Source: Cellulophaga lytica DSM 7489 (GTDB lineage Bacteria; Bacteroidota; Bacteroidia; Flavobacteriales; Flavobacteriaceae). Taken from it: a DNA stretch of 64,000 nucleotides. The position numbers and the translations under genes were made by a program. A model generated the notes under the pieces. That model was not told the origin of the DNA and searched no databases. It saw only the letters and a program-made list of their open reading frames with translations. Positions within the stretch are counted from its first letter, which is position 1. Each line of letters starts with the position of its first letter. The DNA lies in NCBI RefSeq assembly GCF_000190595.1, contig NC_015167.1, forward strand, positions 248,001 through 312,000. Reading direction: 5' to 3'. This document shows positions 45,484-55,131 of the stretch, one piece after another.

Positions 45484-46884
45484 ATGGCATTTGAAGCTGA
45501 AGAAAGACCTGACAGACCAATAGCAAAATTTGAGTCAATGCTAAAGACAGATGACGTCTACTTCTTTGACGCGGAAGATTTTGAAGACATTATTCACCAT
45601 TATTTAAACAATGGAAAAATGTCATTGGCAAAAAAAGCCATTAAAATTGGCTTAACCCAACACCCAAGTACCATAGAGTTAAAACTTTTAGAAGTAGAGG
45701 TTCACGTTTTTGAAAATAACCTTGAACTTGCAGAAAGTATGCTAGATAGTTTACAAACTATTGATAGCAATAATGAAGAAATATACATACAAAGAGCAAA
45801 TATATTTTCTAAAAAAGACGACCATAATAAAGCAATACAGTTATTAGAAAAGGCCTTAACCTTATCTGATGATTCTATAGACATACACTCTCTATTAGGT
45901 ATGGAACACCTTTTTATGGACAATTTTGAAGAAGCAAAAAAACATTTTATACAATGTGTTTTGTTTGATGAACACGATTACGCATCTCTTTACAACATTA
46001 TTTATTGTTTTGACTTTTTAGAAGATTTTGATGGTGCCATTGTGTTTTTAAATGATTACCTAGAAAAAAACCCATACTGTGAGGTAGCTTGGCATCAACT
46101 AGGTAAGCAGTACATAGAAAAAGGAATGTACAAAGAAGCCATTGCTGCTTTTGATTTTGCTATTATTTCTGATGATAGTTTTGTTGGCGCTTATTTTGAG
46201 AAAGGAAAAATTCTTGAAAAATTAAAACGCTACAATGAAGCTATAGAAAATTATGAAATTACTATAGAAATTGAAGATCCGTCTGCTTTTGCATATTTAC
46301 GTATTGGCAAATGTCATGAAAAAATAGGCAATACAGAGCTAGCTAGGCTATTCTATTATAAAACCGTTCATGAAGATCCTTTGTTAGATAAAGGATGGTT
46401 AGCAATTACCAGCTTTTATATTAAGCAAAAAGATTATGTTAAAGCAAAAGAATACATAACTAAAGCAATTAATATAGAGGAAGAAAATTTATTCTATTGG
46501 GTGAAAAGCGCACTAATACATGAAGCCTTAGGTTTGGTTGAAGATGCAGAGGTTGCATATCAAAAAATGGTAGATTTAGGAGATTGCGAGTTAAAAACAT
46601 GGCTAAATTGGAGCACCTTAGTAATAAAAAAAGGAGACTTACATTCTGCTATTCAAATACTACAACAAGCCTTAGAGTTTTACCCAAACAATGCAGATAT
46701 TTTATACAAAATTGCGGGTTCACATATGGCCCTAAATCAGACTATAAAAACAAAAGAATATTTGGTTAAAGCACTAAGTGTTAACACAAAAAAGGTAGCT
46801 ACATTTAAGTTAGATTTTCCTCAGTTTAAAAATAACACGTGGATTAACAACATTATTATAGAATATAGTAACTCTTCCAAATAA
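45484..46884 (+). CDS. Tetratricopeptide repeat protein
   Basis: The 466-residue protein has no signal peptide or membrane helix and about ten TPR-like helix pairs from residue 35 onward, for example AWHQLGKQYIEKGMYKEAIAAFDFAI, AYFEKGKILEKLKRYNEAIENYEITI, AYLRIGKCHEKIGNTELARLFYYKTV and DILYKIAGSHMALNQTIKTKEYLVKAL. It is a cytoplasmic scaffold of unknown partner. The N-terminal 30 residues are acidic. The DUF368 genes follow 30 bases later and may be in the same transcript. Confidence 0.85.
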   Translation: MAFEAEERPDRPIAKFESMLKTDDVYFFDAEDFEDIIHHYLNNGKMSLAKKAIKIGLTQHPSTIELKLLEVEVHVFENNLELAESMLDSLQTIDSNNEEIYIQRANIFSKKDDHNKAIQLLEKALTLSDDSIDIHSLLGMEHLFMDNFEEAKKHFIQCVLFDEHDYASLYNIIYCFDFLEDFDGAIVFLNDYLEKNPYCEVAWHQLGKQYIEKGMYKEAIAAFDFAIISDDSFVGAYFEKGKILEKLKRYNEAIENYEITIEIEDPSAFAYLRIGKCHEKIGNTELARLFYYKTVHEDPLLDKGWLAITSFYIKQKDYVKAKEYITKAINIEEENLFYWVKSALIHEALGLVEDAEVAYQKMVDLGDCELKTWLNWSTLVIKKGDLHSAIQILQQALEFYPNNADILYKIAGSHMALNQTIKTKEYLVKALSVNTKKVATFKLDFPQFKNNTWINNIIIEYSNSSK

Positions 46885-46914
46885 ATCTATATTTTTACGT
46901 TTTTTATTACAATT

Positions 46915-47928
46915 ATGAAAGAACGTAACTTACTACAGTATTTAATTATTACGCTAAAAGGTTTAGCTATGGGTGCCGCAGATGCTGTACCAGGTGTTTC
47001 TGGAGGTACAATTGCATTTATTTCTGGTATTTATGAAGAACTAATAAATAGTATAAGCAACATAAACTTATCTCTATTTAAAACGTTAAAAAATGATGGT
47101 ATTAAAGCATTTTGGAAGCAAGCAAATGGCAATTTTGTATTAGCCTTACTAACAGGGATAATAATAAGTTTTATTTCCTTTATGCGTTTGGCTAAATATT
47201 TAATAGAATACCACCCAATTTTAATTTGGTCGTTCTTTTTTGGTTTAATTGTAGTGAGTATTTACTTTGTAGGCAAACAAATTACAAAGTGGAATGCACT
47301 AACAGTAATAGCTTTAATTATTGGTGCTGGGTTAGCATATTATATTACAAGTTTACCAGCTTTAGCAGCCAATACTAACCCATATTATTTACTTTTTGCT
47401 GGAGCTGTTGCCATTTGCGCAATGATTTTGCCTGGTATATCTGGTTCTTTTATTTTAGTAATTATGGGAGCTTACAAAACATTAAGTGACGCTTTTCATG
47501 ATTTTGATTTAAAAAAAATAGCCTTGTTTGCTACTGGTGCTTTAATTGGGTTATTAAGTTTTAGTAGAGTTTTAAAATGGCTATTTAAAAATTATCACAA
47601 TACTACACTAGCACTTTTAACTGGTTTTATTTTAGGTTCTTTAAACAAAGTTTGGCCTTGGAAAAAAACAGTAACTGTAATGGTAGATGAAACAGGAGAA
47701 ATTGTACCTTTTAATACCATATCTGATCTTGGAACATTAGCTGTTTATCAAAAAAACATACATAATTTTGAATCGTTTAAAACGGTTACAGAAGAAAGTA
47801 TTCTGCCAATAAAATACTCAGAGTTAAACCATTATATAGATCCGCAAACTATGATTGCAATTGCACTAATGGTGACAGGTTTTTTAACTATTTTTATACT
47901 AGAAAAAATAGCTACAAAAAACAAATAA
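46915..47928 (+). CDS. DUF368 polyprenyl-phosphate translocase-like membrane protein, copy 1
   Basis: The 337-residue protein has about eight to nine hydrophobic segments and the two DUF368 signatures: GAADAVPGVSGGTIAFISGIYEEL near the N terminus and MILPGISGSFILVIMGAYK in the middle, an internal repeat of a PG(V/I)SG re-entrant motif. DUF368 proteins (PopT) have been identified as undecaprenyl-phosphate recyclers in the cytoplasmic membrane of other bacteria. The next gene, 5 bases downstream, is a paralogue. Confidence 0.88.
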   Translation: MKERNLLQYLIITLKGLAMGAADAVPGVSGGTIAFISGIYEELINSISNINLSLFKTLKNDGIKAFWKQANGNFVLALLTGIIISFISFMRLAKYLIEYHPILIWSFFFGLIVVSIYFVGKQITKWNALTVIALIIGAGLAYYITSLPALAANTNPYYLLFAGAVAICAMILPGISGSFILVIMGAYKTLSDAFHDFDLKKIALFATGALIGLLSFSRVLKWLFKNYHNTTLALLTGFILGSLNKVWPWKKTVTVMVDETGEIVPFNTISDLGTLAVYQKNIHNFESFKTVTEESILPIKYSELNHYIDPQTMIAIALMVTGFLTIFILEKIATKNK

Positions 47929-47933
47929 ACACA

Positions 47934-48953
47934 ATGGCACATACTAGAACAGTTTTAGACAAGTTTCTCCTTGTTGTTAAAGGACTATGTATGGGTGCTG
48001 CAAATAAAGTACCTGGTGTTTCTGGCGGTATTGTTGCATTTGTGGGAGGCTTTTATGAAGAGTTTATATACTCACTACAAAAATTTAACTTTAAAGCTCT
48101 AAAACTGCTTTTAAATGGCAGACTCAAGAGTTTTTACAATTACATTAACGGCACATTTATTACGTTACTAATTTTTGGTATGCTGGTAAGCTATTTTAGC
48201 GTTTCAAAAATTTTAGACTACTTTTTAGAGCATAATGAGTTATATGTTTGGTCTTGTTTTTTTGGAATGATTGTAGGTTCTATTTATTACATTGCCAAGG
48301 GGTTTGATCATTGGAACAAAAAAACCTTTTTTGCTGCCCTAGTTGGTTTAGCAATAGGGATTTCTATAAGTTTCTTAAATCCGGCTAAAGAAAATGACAA
48401 TCTTTTTTTTATTTTCTTTTGTGGAATTATTAGTGTATCTGGTATGACGCTCCCAGGATTATCTGGATCTTTTATATTAATTCTTTTAGGCAATTATGTA
48501 CTACTTTTGGTAGACTCCGTTAATGCCTTGTATGACACATTTACAGAAATAATTAAAGGCGACTTTAGTTTTACCAAAAACACAGAACGCTTAAATACCT
48601 TAACCGTACTTGGTGTTTTTACAGCAGGTTCTGCCATTGGTTTGGTAACATTGTCTCACATTATAAGTTACGTTTTAAAACACTTTAAACACATAACAAC
48701 AGCTGTTATTTTGGGCTTTATAACGGGGTCTTTGGGAGTTGTTTGGCCTTGGAAAAAAACTGTATATAAAGTAGATGCTGTTGGGAATATTTTAATAGAC
48801 TCTAACGGAAACAAAATTATCAAGAATTATTCTCGCTATTTTCCCGATTTTGTGATTTCTGAAACTTGGTGGGCAGTTTTTTTTGTAGTTATAGGAATAA
48901 GTATTTTATTGGTCCTAGATTGGTATGGAAAAAACAGAAAAAAAACAGTATAA
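47934..48953 (+). CDS. DUF368 polyprenyl-phosphate translocase-like membrane protein, copy 2
   Basis: The 339-residue paralogue of the preceding protein keeps GAANKVPGVSGGIVAFVGGFYEEF and MTLPGLSGSFILILLGNY, and the shared late motif SLGVVWPWKKTV (SLNKVWPWKKTV in copy 1). Elsewhere it is clearly diverged, so this is an old duplication and not a recent one. It probably also handles undecaprenyl phosphate or another polyprenyl carrier. Its 3' end overlaps aroE by 29 bases. Confidence 0.88.
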   Translation: MAHTRTVLDKFLLVVKGLCMGAANKVPGVSGGIVAFVGGFYEEFIYSLQKFNFKALKLLLNGRLKSFYNYINGTFITLLIFGMLVSYFSVSKILDYFLEHNELYVWSCFFGMIVGSIYYIAKGFDHWNKKTFFAALVGLAIGISISFLNPAKENDNLFFIFFCGIISVSGMTLPGLSGSFILILLGNYVLLLVDSVNALYDTFTEIIKGDFSFTKNTERLNTLTVLGVFTAGSAIGLVTLSHIISYVLKHFKHITTAVILGFITGSLGVVWPWKKTVYKVDAVGNILIDSNGNKIIKNYSRYFPDFVISETWWAVFFVVIGISILLVLDWYGKNRKKTV

Positions 48954-49677
48954 GTTTGGGTTAATAGGAAAAGATATTGAATATTCTTTTTCTAGAAATT
49001 ACTTTACACACAAGTTTAAAAAACTTGGGTTAACAAACTATGTCTATGTAAATTTTGACTATCAAAAAATTGAAGAGTTTAAAACTACATTAGAAAATAA
49101 CTCTAATATTAAAGGCTGTAATGTTACCATTCCTTATAAAGAAAGTGTAATTCCGTTTTTAACTAGTTTAGATGCAAAAGCCAAAGCTATTGGAGCTGTA
49201 AATACTATAAAATTTACAGAAAACGGATTAATTGGTTACAATACTGATGCCTATGGATTTAAAAAATCCATAGAACCTCATCTAAAAAAACACCATACAA
49301 AAGCATTAATTTTAGGTACCGGTGGTGCATCTAAGGCAGTAAAATATGTTTTAGAAGATTTGGGCATTGTATGTACATATGTATCCAGAAAACCTAAAAA
49401 AAATCAATTTACATATACAGATTTAAATAATAATATTATTAAAGAGTATACCGTAATAATTAACTGTACTCCTTTAGGAACACACCCAAAAATTACAGAT
49501 AAGCCCACTATCCCTTATTTGCATTTAACAGAAAAACATTTGCTTTTTGATCTTATATACAACCCAGACAAAACAGCATTTTTAAGTGCAGGAGAAGCCC
49601 AAGGAGCTACTATTAGTAACGGACAACATATGCTAGAGCACCAAGCAGAAGAATCATGGAGAATTTGGAATAGCTAG
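48925..49677 (+). CDS. aroE: Shikimate dehydrogenase
   Basis: The 250-residue enzyme reduces 3-dehydroshikimate with NADPH in aromatic amino-acid synthesis. Readable parts are FGLIGKDIEYSFSRNYFTHKF (substrate Ser residues; the common SLSP reads SFSR), GCNVTIPYKESVIPF with the catalytic Lys, IGAVNTIKF, GYNTDAYGFKKS with the catalytic Asp, and the nucleotide loop LGTGGASKAVKYVL. It is slightly shorter than E. coli AroE. The unusual 29-base overlap with the DUF368 gene in a different frame ties their translation. thrC follows after 29 bases. Confidence 0.93.
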   Translation: MEKTEKKQYKFGLIGKDIEYSFSRNYFTHKFKKLGLTNYVYVNFDYQKIEEFKTTLENNSNIKGCNVTIPYKESVIPFLTSLDAKAKAIGAVNTIKFTENGLIGYNTDAYGFKKSIEPHLKKHHTKALILGTGGASKAVKYVLEDLGIVCTYVSRKPKKNQFTYTDLNNNIIKEYTVIINCTPLGTHPKITDKPTIPYLHLTEKHLLFDLIYNPDKTAFLSAGEAQGATISNGQHMLEHQAEESWRIWNS

Positions 49678-49706
49678 CACATAATAAATTTAGAATACCT
49701 TAAAAA

Positions 49707-51002
49707 ATGAATTACTACTCGTTAAACAAAAAAGCGCCTAATACTACATTTAAAAATGCAGTTATAAAAGGCTTGGCACCAGATAAAGGATTGTACTTTC
49801 CTGAAAGTATAACACCTTTACCTGCAGATTTCTTTAAAAATTTAGACAATTTATCTAATTCAGAAATTGCTTTTACAGCCATTAAACAATTTGTTTCTCC
49901 TGAAATTCCAGAGGATGTTCTAAAAACCATTGTAGAGGAAACATTATCCTTTAATTTTCCTGTGGTTAAGTTAGATGAGAATGTGTCTACATTAGAGCTT
50001 TTTCACGGACCAACAATGGCATTTAAAGATGTTGGGGCACGTTTTATGGCTCGTTGTCTTGGCTATTTTAATAAAAATAACACTAATGAGGTTACTGTAT
50101 TGGTAGCTACATCTGGAGATACAGGTGGCGCTGTTGCCAATGGATTTTTAGGTGTAAAAGGTGTAAACGTGGTTATTTTATATCCTAGCGGAAAAGTAAG
50201 TGATATACAAGAAAAACAATTAACAACTTTAGGGCAAAATATAACTGCTTTAGAAGTAGACGGTGTTTTTGATGATTGCCAAGATATGGTTAAACGCGCA
50301 TTTTTAGACGAAGAATTAACTAGCAAAATGCAATTAACATCTGCAAACTCAATTAACGTAGCGCGTTGGCTACCACAATTATTTTACTTTATTTTTGCTT
50401 ATAAGCAGTTACATAACACGCACAAAAAAATAGTTTTTTCTGTTCCTAGTGGTAATTTTGGTAACATATGTGCTGGTATGATGGCGCAGCAATTGGGTTT
50501 ACCTATTCATCATTTTATAGCATCTAACAATAAAAATAATGTTGTTACTACATATTTAAAAACAGAAGAATATAATCCAAAACCATCTGTACAAACTATA
50601 AGCAATGCTATGGATGTTGGTAACCCTAGTAACTTTATTCGTATACAAGAAATACACAAAAATGACTTTGGCGCTTTAACTGAAAATTTATCTTCTTATA
50701 GTTTTTCTGATGAAGAAACAAAAGAAGCATTAGCGCATATTTACAAAACTTATAACTATGTAGCTGACCCACACGGAGCTGTTGGTTATTTAGGTTGCAA
50801 AGCATATTTAAAAAATAATAATGATGTACATTGTGTATTTTTAGAAACTGCTCACCCAACAAAATTTTTAGATGTAGTTGAAGACGTAATTAAAGAAAAA
50901 CAACCATTGCCAGAGCAAATACAAGAAGTAATGCACAAAACAAAAGTAGCCACCAAAATTGGCAGCTACAATGACTTAAAATCTTACTTATTAAATAACT
51001 AA
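49707..51002 (+). CDS. thrC: Threonine synthase
   Basis: The 431-residue PLP enzyme turns O-phosphohomoserine into threonine. It begins MNYYSLNKKAPNTTFKNAVIKGLAPDKGLYFPE, has the Schiff-base segment FHGPTMAFKDVGARFMARCL, the phosphate-binding VATSGDTGGAVANGF, and NFGNICAGMMAQQLGLP. This is the longer, E. coli-like type. The stop codon directly abuts the stop of the convergent NAD(P)-binding gene with no gap and no terminator. Confidence 0.96.
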   Translation: MNYYSLNKKAPNTTFKNAVIKGLAPDKGLYFPESITPLPADFFKNLDNLSNSEIAFTAIKQFVSPEIPEDVLKTIVEETLSFNFPVVKLDENVSTLELFHGPTMAFKDVGARFMARCLGYFNKNNTNEVTVLVATSGDTGGAVANGFLGVKGVNVVILYPSGKVSDIQEKQLTTLGQNITALEVDGVFDDCQDMVKRAFLDEELTSKMQLTSANSINVARWLPQLFYFIFAYKQLHNTHKKIVFSVPSGNFGNICAGMMAQQLGLPIHHFIASNNKNNVVTTYLKTEEYNPKPSVQTISNAMDVGNPSNFIRIQEIHKNDFGALTENLSSYSFSDEETKEALAHIYKTYNYVADPHGAVGYLGCKAYLKNNNDVHCVFLETAHPTKFLDVVEDVIKEKQPLPEQIQEVMHKTKVATKIGSYNDLKSYLLNN

Positions 51003-51653
51003 CTAAGCATTTACAGTAGAAAATTTATCTAAGGCCTCACCTATTAAGGTATCACCCTTAATAATTTCAAAAGTGGCCTTGTTTGCTACGTCATCATTTA
51101 GTGTTCTCACTAATGTTTGTGCAACATCATTTCTACTAATTTCACCTCTTTTATTTAACTTTTCTTGGAGCTCTATTTGGTTATGGGGCTCCTTATTGGT
51201 TAAAGAACCAGGGCGTACAATACTGTAATTTAATCCACTTTCTTTTAAGTATTCATCTGCGTTATGCTTTGCTTTTAAATACTCTTGCAGTTGTTCTGCT
51301 TCTTCAGGCTTGTCTGCTCCCATAGAGCTTAACATAACAAACTTTTTAATGTTATTTTCTTTAGATGCATCAATTAACCTCTTTGCTCCTTCTTGGTCTA
51401 CTTCTACTACTTTTTTTCCTCCAGATCCGGCAGCAAAAAGCACCTTATCTACATTTTCTATTTTATTAAATACTTTATCTACATCGCCCTCTAAGTCTCC
51501 AAGAACAGTATCTATTTGTTTTGCTTTAAAATATTCTTTTTGCTCTTCTTTTCTAACCATTGCAATAGGGTTAAAATACTGAGATTCTTTTAAAAGGTTC
51601 ACTATTTGTTTTCCTGTGGTACCATTGGCACCGGCTACTAATATGTTTTCCAT
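51003..51653 (-). CDS. NAD(P)-binding NmrA/SDR-like protein
   Basis: The 216-residue protein from the ATG at 51653 has the Rossmann start MENILVAGANGTTGKQIVNLL and continues AMVRKEEQKEYFKAKQIDTVLGDLEGDVDKVF, FVMLSSMGADKPEEAEQLQEYLKAKHNADEYLKESGLNYSIVRPGSL, a pattern of atypical SDRs of the NAD(P)H-binding/NmrA type (YhfK-like). Such proteins act as redox sensors, isomerases or reductases; none can be assigned. Five codons further upstream (51668) is another ATG but MENILVAGANG is the usual family start. It is a single gene. Confidence 0.85.
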   Translation of the reverse strand: MENILVAGANGTTGKQIVNLLKESQYFNPIAMVRKEEQKEYFKAKQIDTVLGDLEGDVDKVFNKIENVDKVLFAAGSGGKKVVEVDQEGAKRLIDASKENNIKKFVMLSSMGADKPEEAEQLQEYLKAKHNADEYLKESGLNYSIVRPGSLTNKEPHNQIELQEKLNKRGEISRNDVAQTLVRTLNDDVANKATFEIIKGDTLIGEALDKFSTVNA

Positions 51654-51844
51654 ACCTAAGAATAACATTCCTTTAAGGCAATTCCTAAAATCTTAACTGG
51701 TTTAACGTTAGTTTAATACAAATTAACAAAGCCTTTGTACTTTGTTTTTAGCGTATTTTACACAGCCATACTTCCTAGCAGGTACAACTAAAAAAACAAC
51801 TTATTTTAATACCTGAGCTAATTTATAAAACAAACAATTTTCGA

Positions 51845-51852
51845 TACCTTTG
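51845..51852 (+). promoter_or_regulatory. Bacteroidota -7 element of the gcvT operon
   Basis: TACCTTTG exact match, 40 bases before the gcvT ATG at 51893. The 224-base gap before gcvT otherwise shows nothing I can identify; I saw no glycine riboswitch. Confidence 0.5.
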
Positions 51853-51892
51853 ACAAAAAACTAACAATAGTCTAATTATATAAATTGTTTTA

Positions 51893-52978
51893 ATGAAAAA
51901 TACTGCATTAACATCTACTCACGAGGCACTTGGCGCTAAAATGGTTCCTTTTGCTGGTTACAATATGCCTGTTTCTTATGCTGGTGTAAATATAGAACAC
52001 GAAACTGTACGTAACGGTGTTGGAGTTTTTGATGTGTCGCATATGGGAGAATTTTTAATTGAAGGTCCTAATGCATTAGATTTAATACAAAAAGTAACAT
52101 CTAACGATGCATCTAAACTAGTAGTTGGTAAAGCTCAGTACAGCTGTTTACCTAATGAAACTGGTGGTATTGTAGATGACCTTATTGTTTACAAACTTAA
52201 AGATGAACAATATTTACTAGTTGTTAATGCTTCTAATATTGATAAGGATTGGAACCACATATCTAAATACAATGAAACTATAAATGCAGAAATGCGTAAC
52301 ATATCTGAAGGATACTCTTTATTAGCTATACAAGGTCCTAAGGCTATTGAAGCTATGCAGTCTGTTACATCTGTAGATTTAGCAGCAATTAAATTTTACA
52401 CATTTGAGGTTGCAGATTTTGCAGGTATTGATAATGTAATTATTTCTGCTACTGGTTACACTGGTTCTGGCGGATTTGAAATTTATTGCAAAAACGAAGA
52501 CGTAAAACAAATTTGGGATAATGTTTTTAAGGCAGGTTTAGATTTTGGTATTGCTCCAATTGGTTTAGCTGCCAGAGATACTTTACGTTTAGAAATGGGT
52601 TATTGCTTATATGGTAATGACATTAATGACAACACTTCTCCTTTTGAAGCTGGGTTAGGTTGGATTACCAAGTTTACAAAAGACTTTGTAAATAGTGAAG
52701 CTTTAGCTGAGCAAAAAGCAAATGGTACTGAGCGTAAATTAATTGCTTTTGAACTTACTGAAAGAGGTATTCCTAGACACGATTATGATATAGTAGATGC
52801 AGATGGTGCTAAAATTGGTGTAGTTACCTCTGGTACTATGTCTCCGTCTTTAAACAAAGGTATTGGGTTAGGTTATGTGCCAACGGCATTATCTAGTGCT
52901 GGTACAGAAATTTTTATTCAGATTAGAAAAAAAGCAGTTGCTGCAACTGTTGTAAAATTACCTTTTTATAAGGCATAA
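51893..52978 (+). CDS. gcvT: Glycine cleavage system T protein (aminomethyltransferase)
   Basis: The 361-residue enzyme passes the aminomethyl carbon from the H protein to tetrahydrofolate. Typical segments are [76 protein letters not shown] and [17 protein letters not shown]. Length is normal. The glutaminase gene begins 7 bases downstream. The gcvH and gcvP genes are not in the window, which is usual for Bacteroidota where gcv genes are scattered. Confidence 0.96.
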   Translation: MKNTALTSTHEALGAKMVPFAGYNMPVSYAGVNIEHETVRNGVGVFDVSHMGEFLIEGPNALDLIQKVTSNDASKLVVGKAQYSCLPNETGGIVDDLIVYKLKDEQYLLVVNASNIDKDWNHISKYNETINAEMRNISEGYSLLAIQGPKAIEAMQSVTSVDLAAIKFYTFEVADFAGIDNVIISATGYTGSGGFEIYCKNEDVKQIWDNVFKAGLDFGIAPIGLAARDTLRLEMGYCLYGNDINDNTSPFEAGLGWITKFTKDFVNSEALAEQKANGTERKLIAFELTERGIPRHDYDIVDADGAKIGVVTSGTMSPSLNKGIGLGYVPTALSSAGTEIFIQIRKKAVAATVVKLPFYKA

Positions 52979-52985
52979 TTTTTAT

Positions 52986-53900
52986 ATGATAGATTTTCAA
53001 GGTATTATCAACAACATTCATAACAACTTAATTAAGGAAGAGGTTAAGGGTGTTGTTGCATCTTACATTCCAGAACTGTACAAACAGAGTACTAATAGTT
53101 TTGGCATTTATTTACAGTGTATTAACGGAGAAACTTATGCTGCTGGTGACGCATACACTCCTTTTTCTATACAAAGTATTTCTAAAGTTTTAGCACTATC
53201 TAAAGCTATAGCTTTTGAAGATAACCGTATTTGGGAACGTGTAGATGTAGAACCATCTGGCAACCCATTTAACCATTTGTCTTTATTGGAGTTAGAAAAT
53301 GGAATACCAAGAAATCCGTTAATTAATTCTGGTGCTCTTGTAATTGCAGATATGCTTGTAACACATTTAAAAAACCCTAAACAAGATTTTTTAAACTATG
53401 TTAGAACCATTGCTAATGACCAGACAATAAATTACAATACAGATGTAGCTGCATCTGAAAAAAGAACTGGTTACGGAAACTTTGCTGCAGCCAACCTTTT
53501 AAAGTCTTTTAACAACCTAAATAATAATGTAGAGGATGTTTTAGATTTTTATTTTCACCAGTGCGCTATAGATATGAGCTGCGCACAATTAGCAAAAGCT
53601 TTTTATTTGTTTGCCAATGGTGGAAAGTGTGTAAATAACGTACAGCACATACCTGTTAGTCAGGCAAAACGTATTAACGCAATTATGCTTACTTGTGGTT
53701 TTTATGATGAAGCGGGTGAGTTTGCTTTTAGAGTAGGTTTGCCTGGAAAAAGTGGCGTTGGTGGCGGAATTGTGGCCTTACTACCTAATAACTTTATTAT
53801 CTCTACTTGGGCTCCGGGTCTTAATGCTAAAGGAAATTCCTTGTTGGGAATGCAAGCATTGGAGCAATTTACGACTGAGACTAAGATCTCTATTTTTTAA
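52986..53900 (+). CDS. glsA: Glutaminase
   Basis: The 304-residue serine-dependent glutaminase hydrolyses glutamine to glutamate and ammonia. PFSIQSISKVLALSKAI contains the catalytic SxxK, and EPSGNPFNHLSLLELENGIPRNPLINSGALVI is the strongly conserved block around the substrate pocket; GLPGKSGVGGGIVALLP closes the active site. Length matches the GlsA family. It is co-transcribed with gcvT and with the SDR gene 15 bases downstream. Confidence 0.95.
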   Translation: MIDFQGIINNIHNNLIKEEVKGVVASYIPELYKQSTNSFGIYLQCINGETYAAGDAYTPFSIQSISKVLALSKAIAFEDNRIWERVDVEPSGNPFNHLSLLELENGIPRNPLINSGALVIADMLVTHLKNPKQDFLNYVRTIANDQTINYNTDVAASEKRTGYGNFAAANLLKSFNNLNNNVEDVLDFYFHQCAIDMSCAQLAKAFYLFANGGKCVNNVQHIPVSQAKRINAIMLTCGFYDEAGEFAFRVGLPGKSGVGGGIVALLPNNFIISTWAPGLNAKGNSLLGMQALEQFTTETKISIF

Positions 53901-53915
53901 GAACCAAAGTGAGTA

Positions 53916-54749
53916 ATGAAAGAGAAGAAATCTAAAGATAGAATTTTAATTCTAGGTGCCAGCGGCTTTATAGGTAATGCCATTTATAAAGAATTGTATG
54001 CCTATTATGATACTTATGGAACCTATTGTTTTAACCAAAAAGATTTTGAAGACAACGGTCAGTTTTTTTATTATAATGTAGAAGAAACAGATATTTACGA
54101 ATTGTTAGAAATTGTAAAACCAGATTACATTATATCTGCTATACGTGGTAATTTTGCAGCACAAATACTAGCACACCAACACATAATAGAATACGTAACT
54201 ACCCACAAAGCCAAGTTGTTATTTTTATCTTCTGCAAATGTTTTTGATGCTTACAGCAAATACCCATCTTATGAGTTAGACAAAACACTGTCTTTAAGTA
54301 TTTACGGACGTTTAAAAATTAAGATTGAAAATATGCTGCTTAGATTACCAAAAAACAAAGCAATAATTATACGCTTACCAATGGTTTTTGGTAATAACAC
54401 TCCCAGAATTAAAGAGATTAAAACACTACTGCAAAACAAAGAACCTGTAGAGGTTTTCCCTAATTTGGTTTTTAATGTTACTTATATAGATAAATTAACG
54501 CAACAACTACATTATATTATTAATCATAAAAAAACTGGTATTTTTCATTTAGGAAGTGAAGATTTGGTACATCATGAAGATTTTATAAAAGAAATAGTAT
54601 CTAAAATAGGATTGTATAACCCTGTATATAAAAGAGTTTTTACCTCTAATGATGATAGGTATTTAGCTGTGCTTCCAAAAAGCAATAAACTACCTAAACA
54701 TTTACAAATTACTTACCAAGATACTATAGATCATCATCTTTTTTCCTAA
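53916..54749 (+). CDS. RmlD-like NAD(P)-dependent sugar-nucleotide reductase
   Basis: The 277-residue protein is an extended SDR: RILILGASGFIGNAIYKEL is the nucleotide loop, DYIISAIRGNFAAQILAHQHIIEYV and LLFLSSANVFDAYSKYPSYELDKTLS fit dTDP-4-dehydrorhamnose reductase relatives, and IYGRLKIKIENMLLRL contains the YxxxK dyad. PMVFGNNTPRIKEIK and VFNVTYIDKLTQQLHYI follow as in RmlD. The real substrate is unknown because no nucleotide-sugar genes are adjacent. It lies 15 bases after glsA. Confidence 0.8.
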   Translation: MKEKKSKDRILILGASGFIGNAIYKELYAYYDTYGTYCFNQKDFEDNGQFFYYNVEETDIYELLEIVKPDYIISAIRGNFAAQILAHQHIIEYVTTHKAKLLFLSSANVFDAYSKYPSYELDKTLSLSIYGRLKIKIENMLLRLPKNKAIIIRLPMVFGNNTPRIKEIKTLLQNKEPVEVFPNLVFNVTYIDKLTQQLHYIINHKKTGIFHLGSEDLVHHEDFIKEIVSKIGLYNPVYKRVFTSNDDRYLAVLPKSNKLPKHLQITYQDTIDHHLFS

Positions 54750-54778
54750 TAAATAGATTATTACATAACTACTTCTTG

Positions 54779-54786
54779 TAACTTTG
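54779..54786 (+). promoter_or_regulatory. Bacteroidota -7 element of the pterin dehydratase gene
   Basis: TAACTTTG exact match, 22 bases before the ATG at 54809. Confidence 0.5.
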
Positions 54787-54808
54787 TAATACACTAAATT
54801 TTATACCG

Positions 54809-55096
54809 ATGCAAAAATATACAACTGAAGAAATAACAAGTAAATTAAACAATTTAGATGGTTGGGATTATACTGATGGTGCTTTAGAAACTACTTTTGA
54901 GTTTAAAAATTTTAAAGAAACCTTTTGTGTAATGACACGTATTGCTTTTGAATGTGAATTGCAAGGTCATCACCCAGACTGGACCAATGTATACAACACG
55001 CTAACTATACGCTTAAACACTCATGATGCAGGTGGAGTTACAGAAAAGGACTTTGTACTAGCCAAAACAATTGAAGAAATTATAGACAGTGAGTAA
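54809..55096 (+). CDS. phhB: Pterin-4a-carbinolamine dehydratase
   Basis: The 95-residue protein has the PCD/DCoH pattern: LNNLDGWDYTDGALETTFEFKNFKETFCVMTRIAFECELQGHHPDWTNVYNTLTIRL, in which the HHPDW block and the later THDAGGVTEKDFVLA hold the catalytic His residues. It regenerates tetrahydropterin after aromatic amino-acid hydroxylation, or has a pterin role in other enzymes; no phenylalanine hydroxylase gene is in the window. It is monocistronic between its own promoter and a terminator. Confidence 0.93.
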   Translation: MQKYTTEEITSKLNNLDGWDYTDGALETTFEFKNFKETFCVMTRIAFECELQGHHPDWTNVYNTLTIRLNTHDAGGVTEKDFVLAKTIEEIIDSE

Positions 55097-55102
55097 ATAA
55101 AT

Positions 55103-55131
55103 AACCTAGCCATTATGCGCTAGGTTTTTTT
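55103..55131. terminator. Terminator after phhB
   Basis: AACCTAGC/GCTAGGTT stem, 8-base loop, followed by seven T. It overlaps the last bases of the convergent transporter gene, so it may not terminate that one. Confidence 0.8.

Noticed and set aside
51669-51892. Glycine riboswitch before gcvT
   Set aside because: The gap lacks a recognisable pair of aptamer stems; it is AT rich with only a -7 promoter element.
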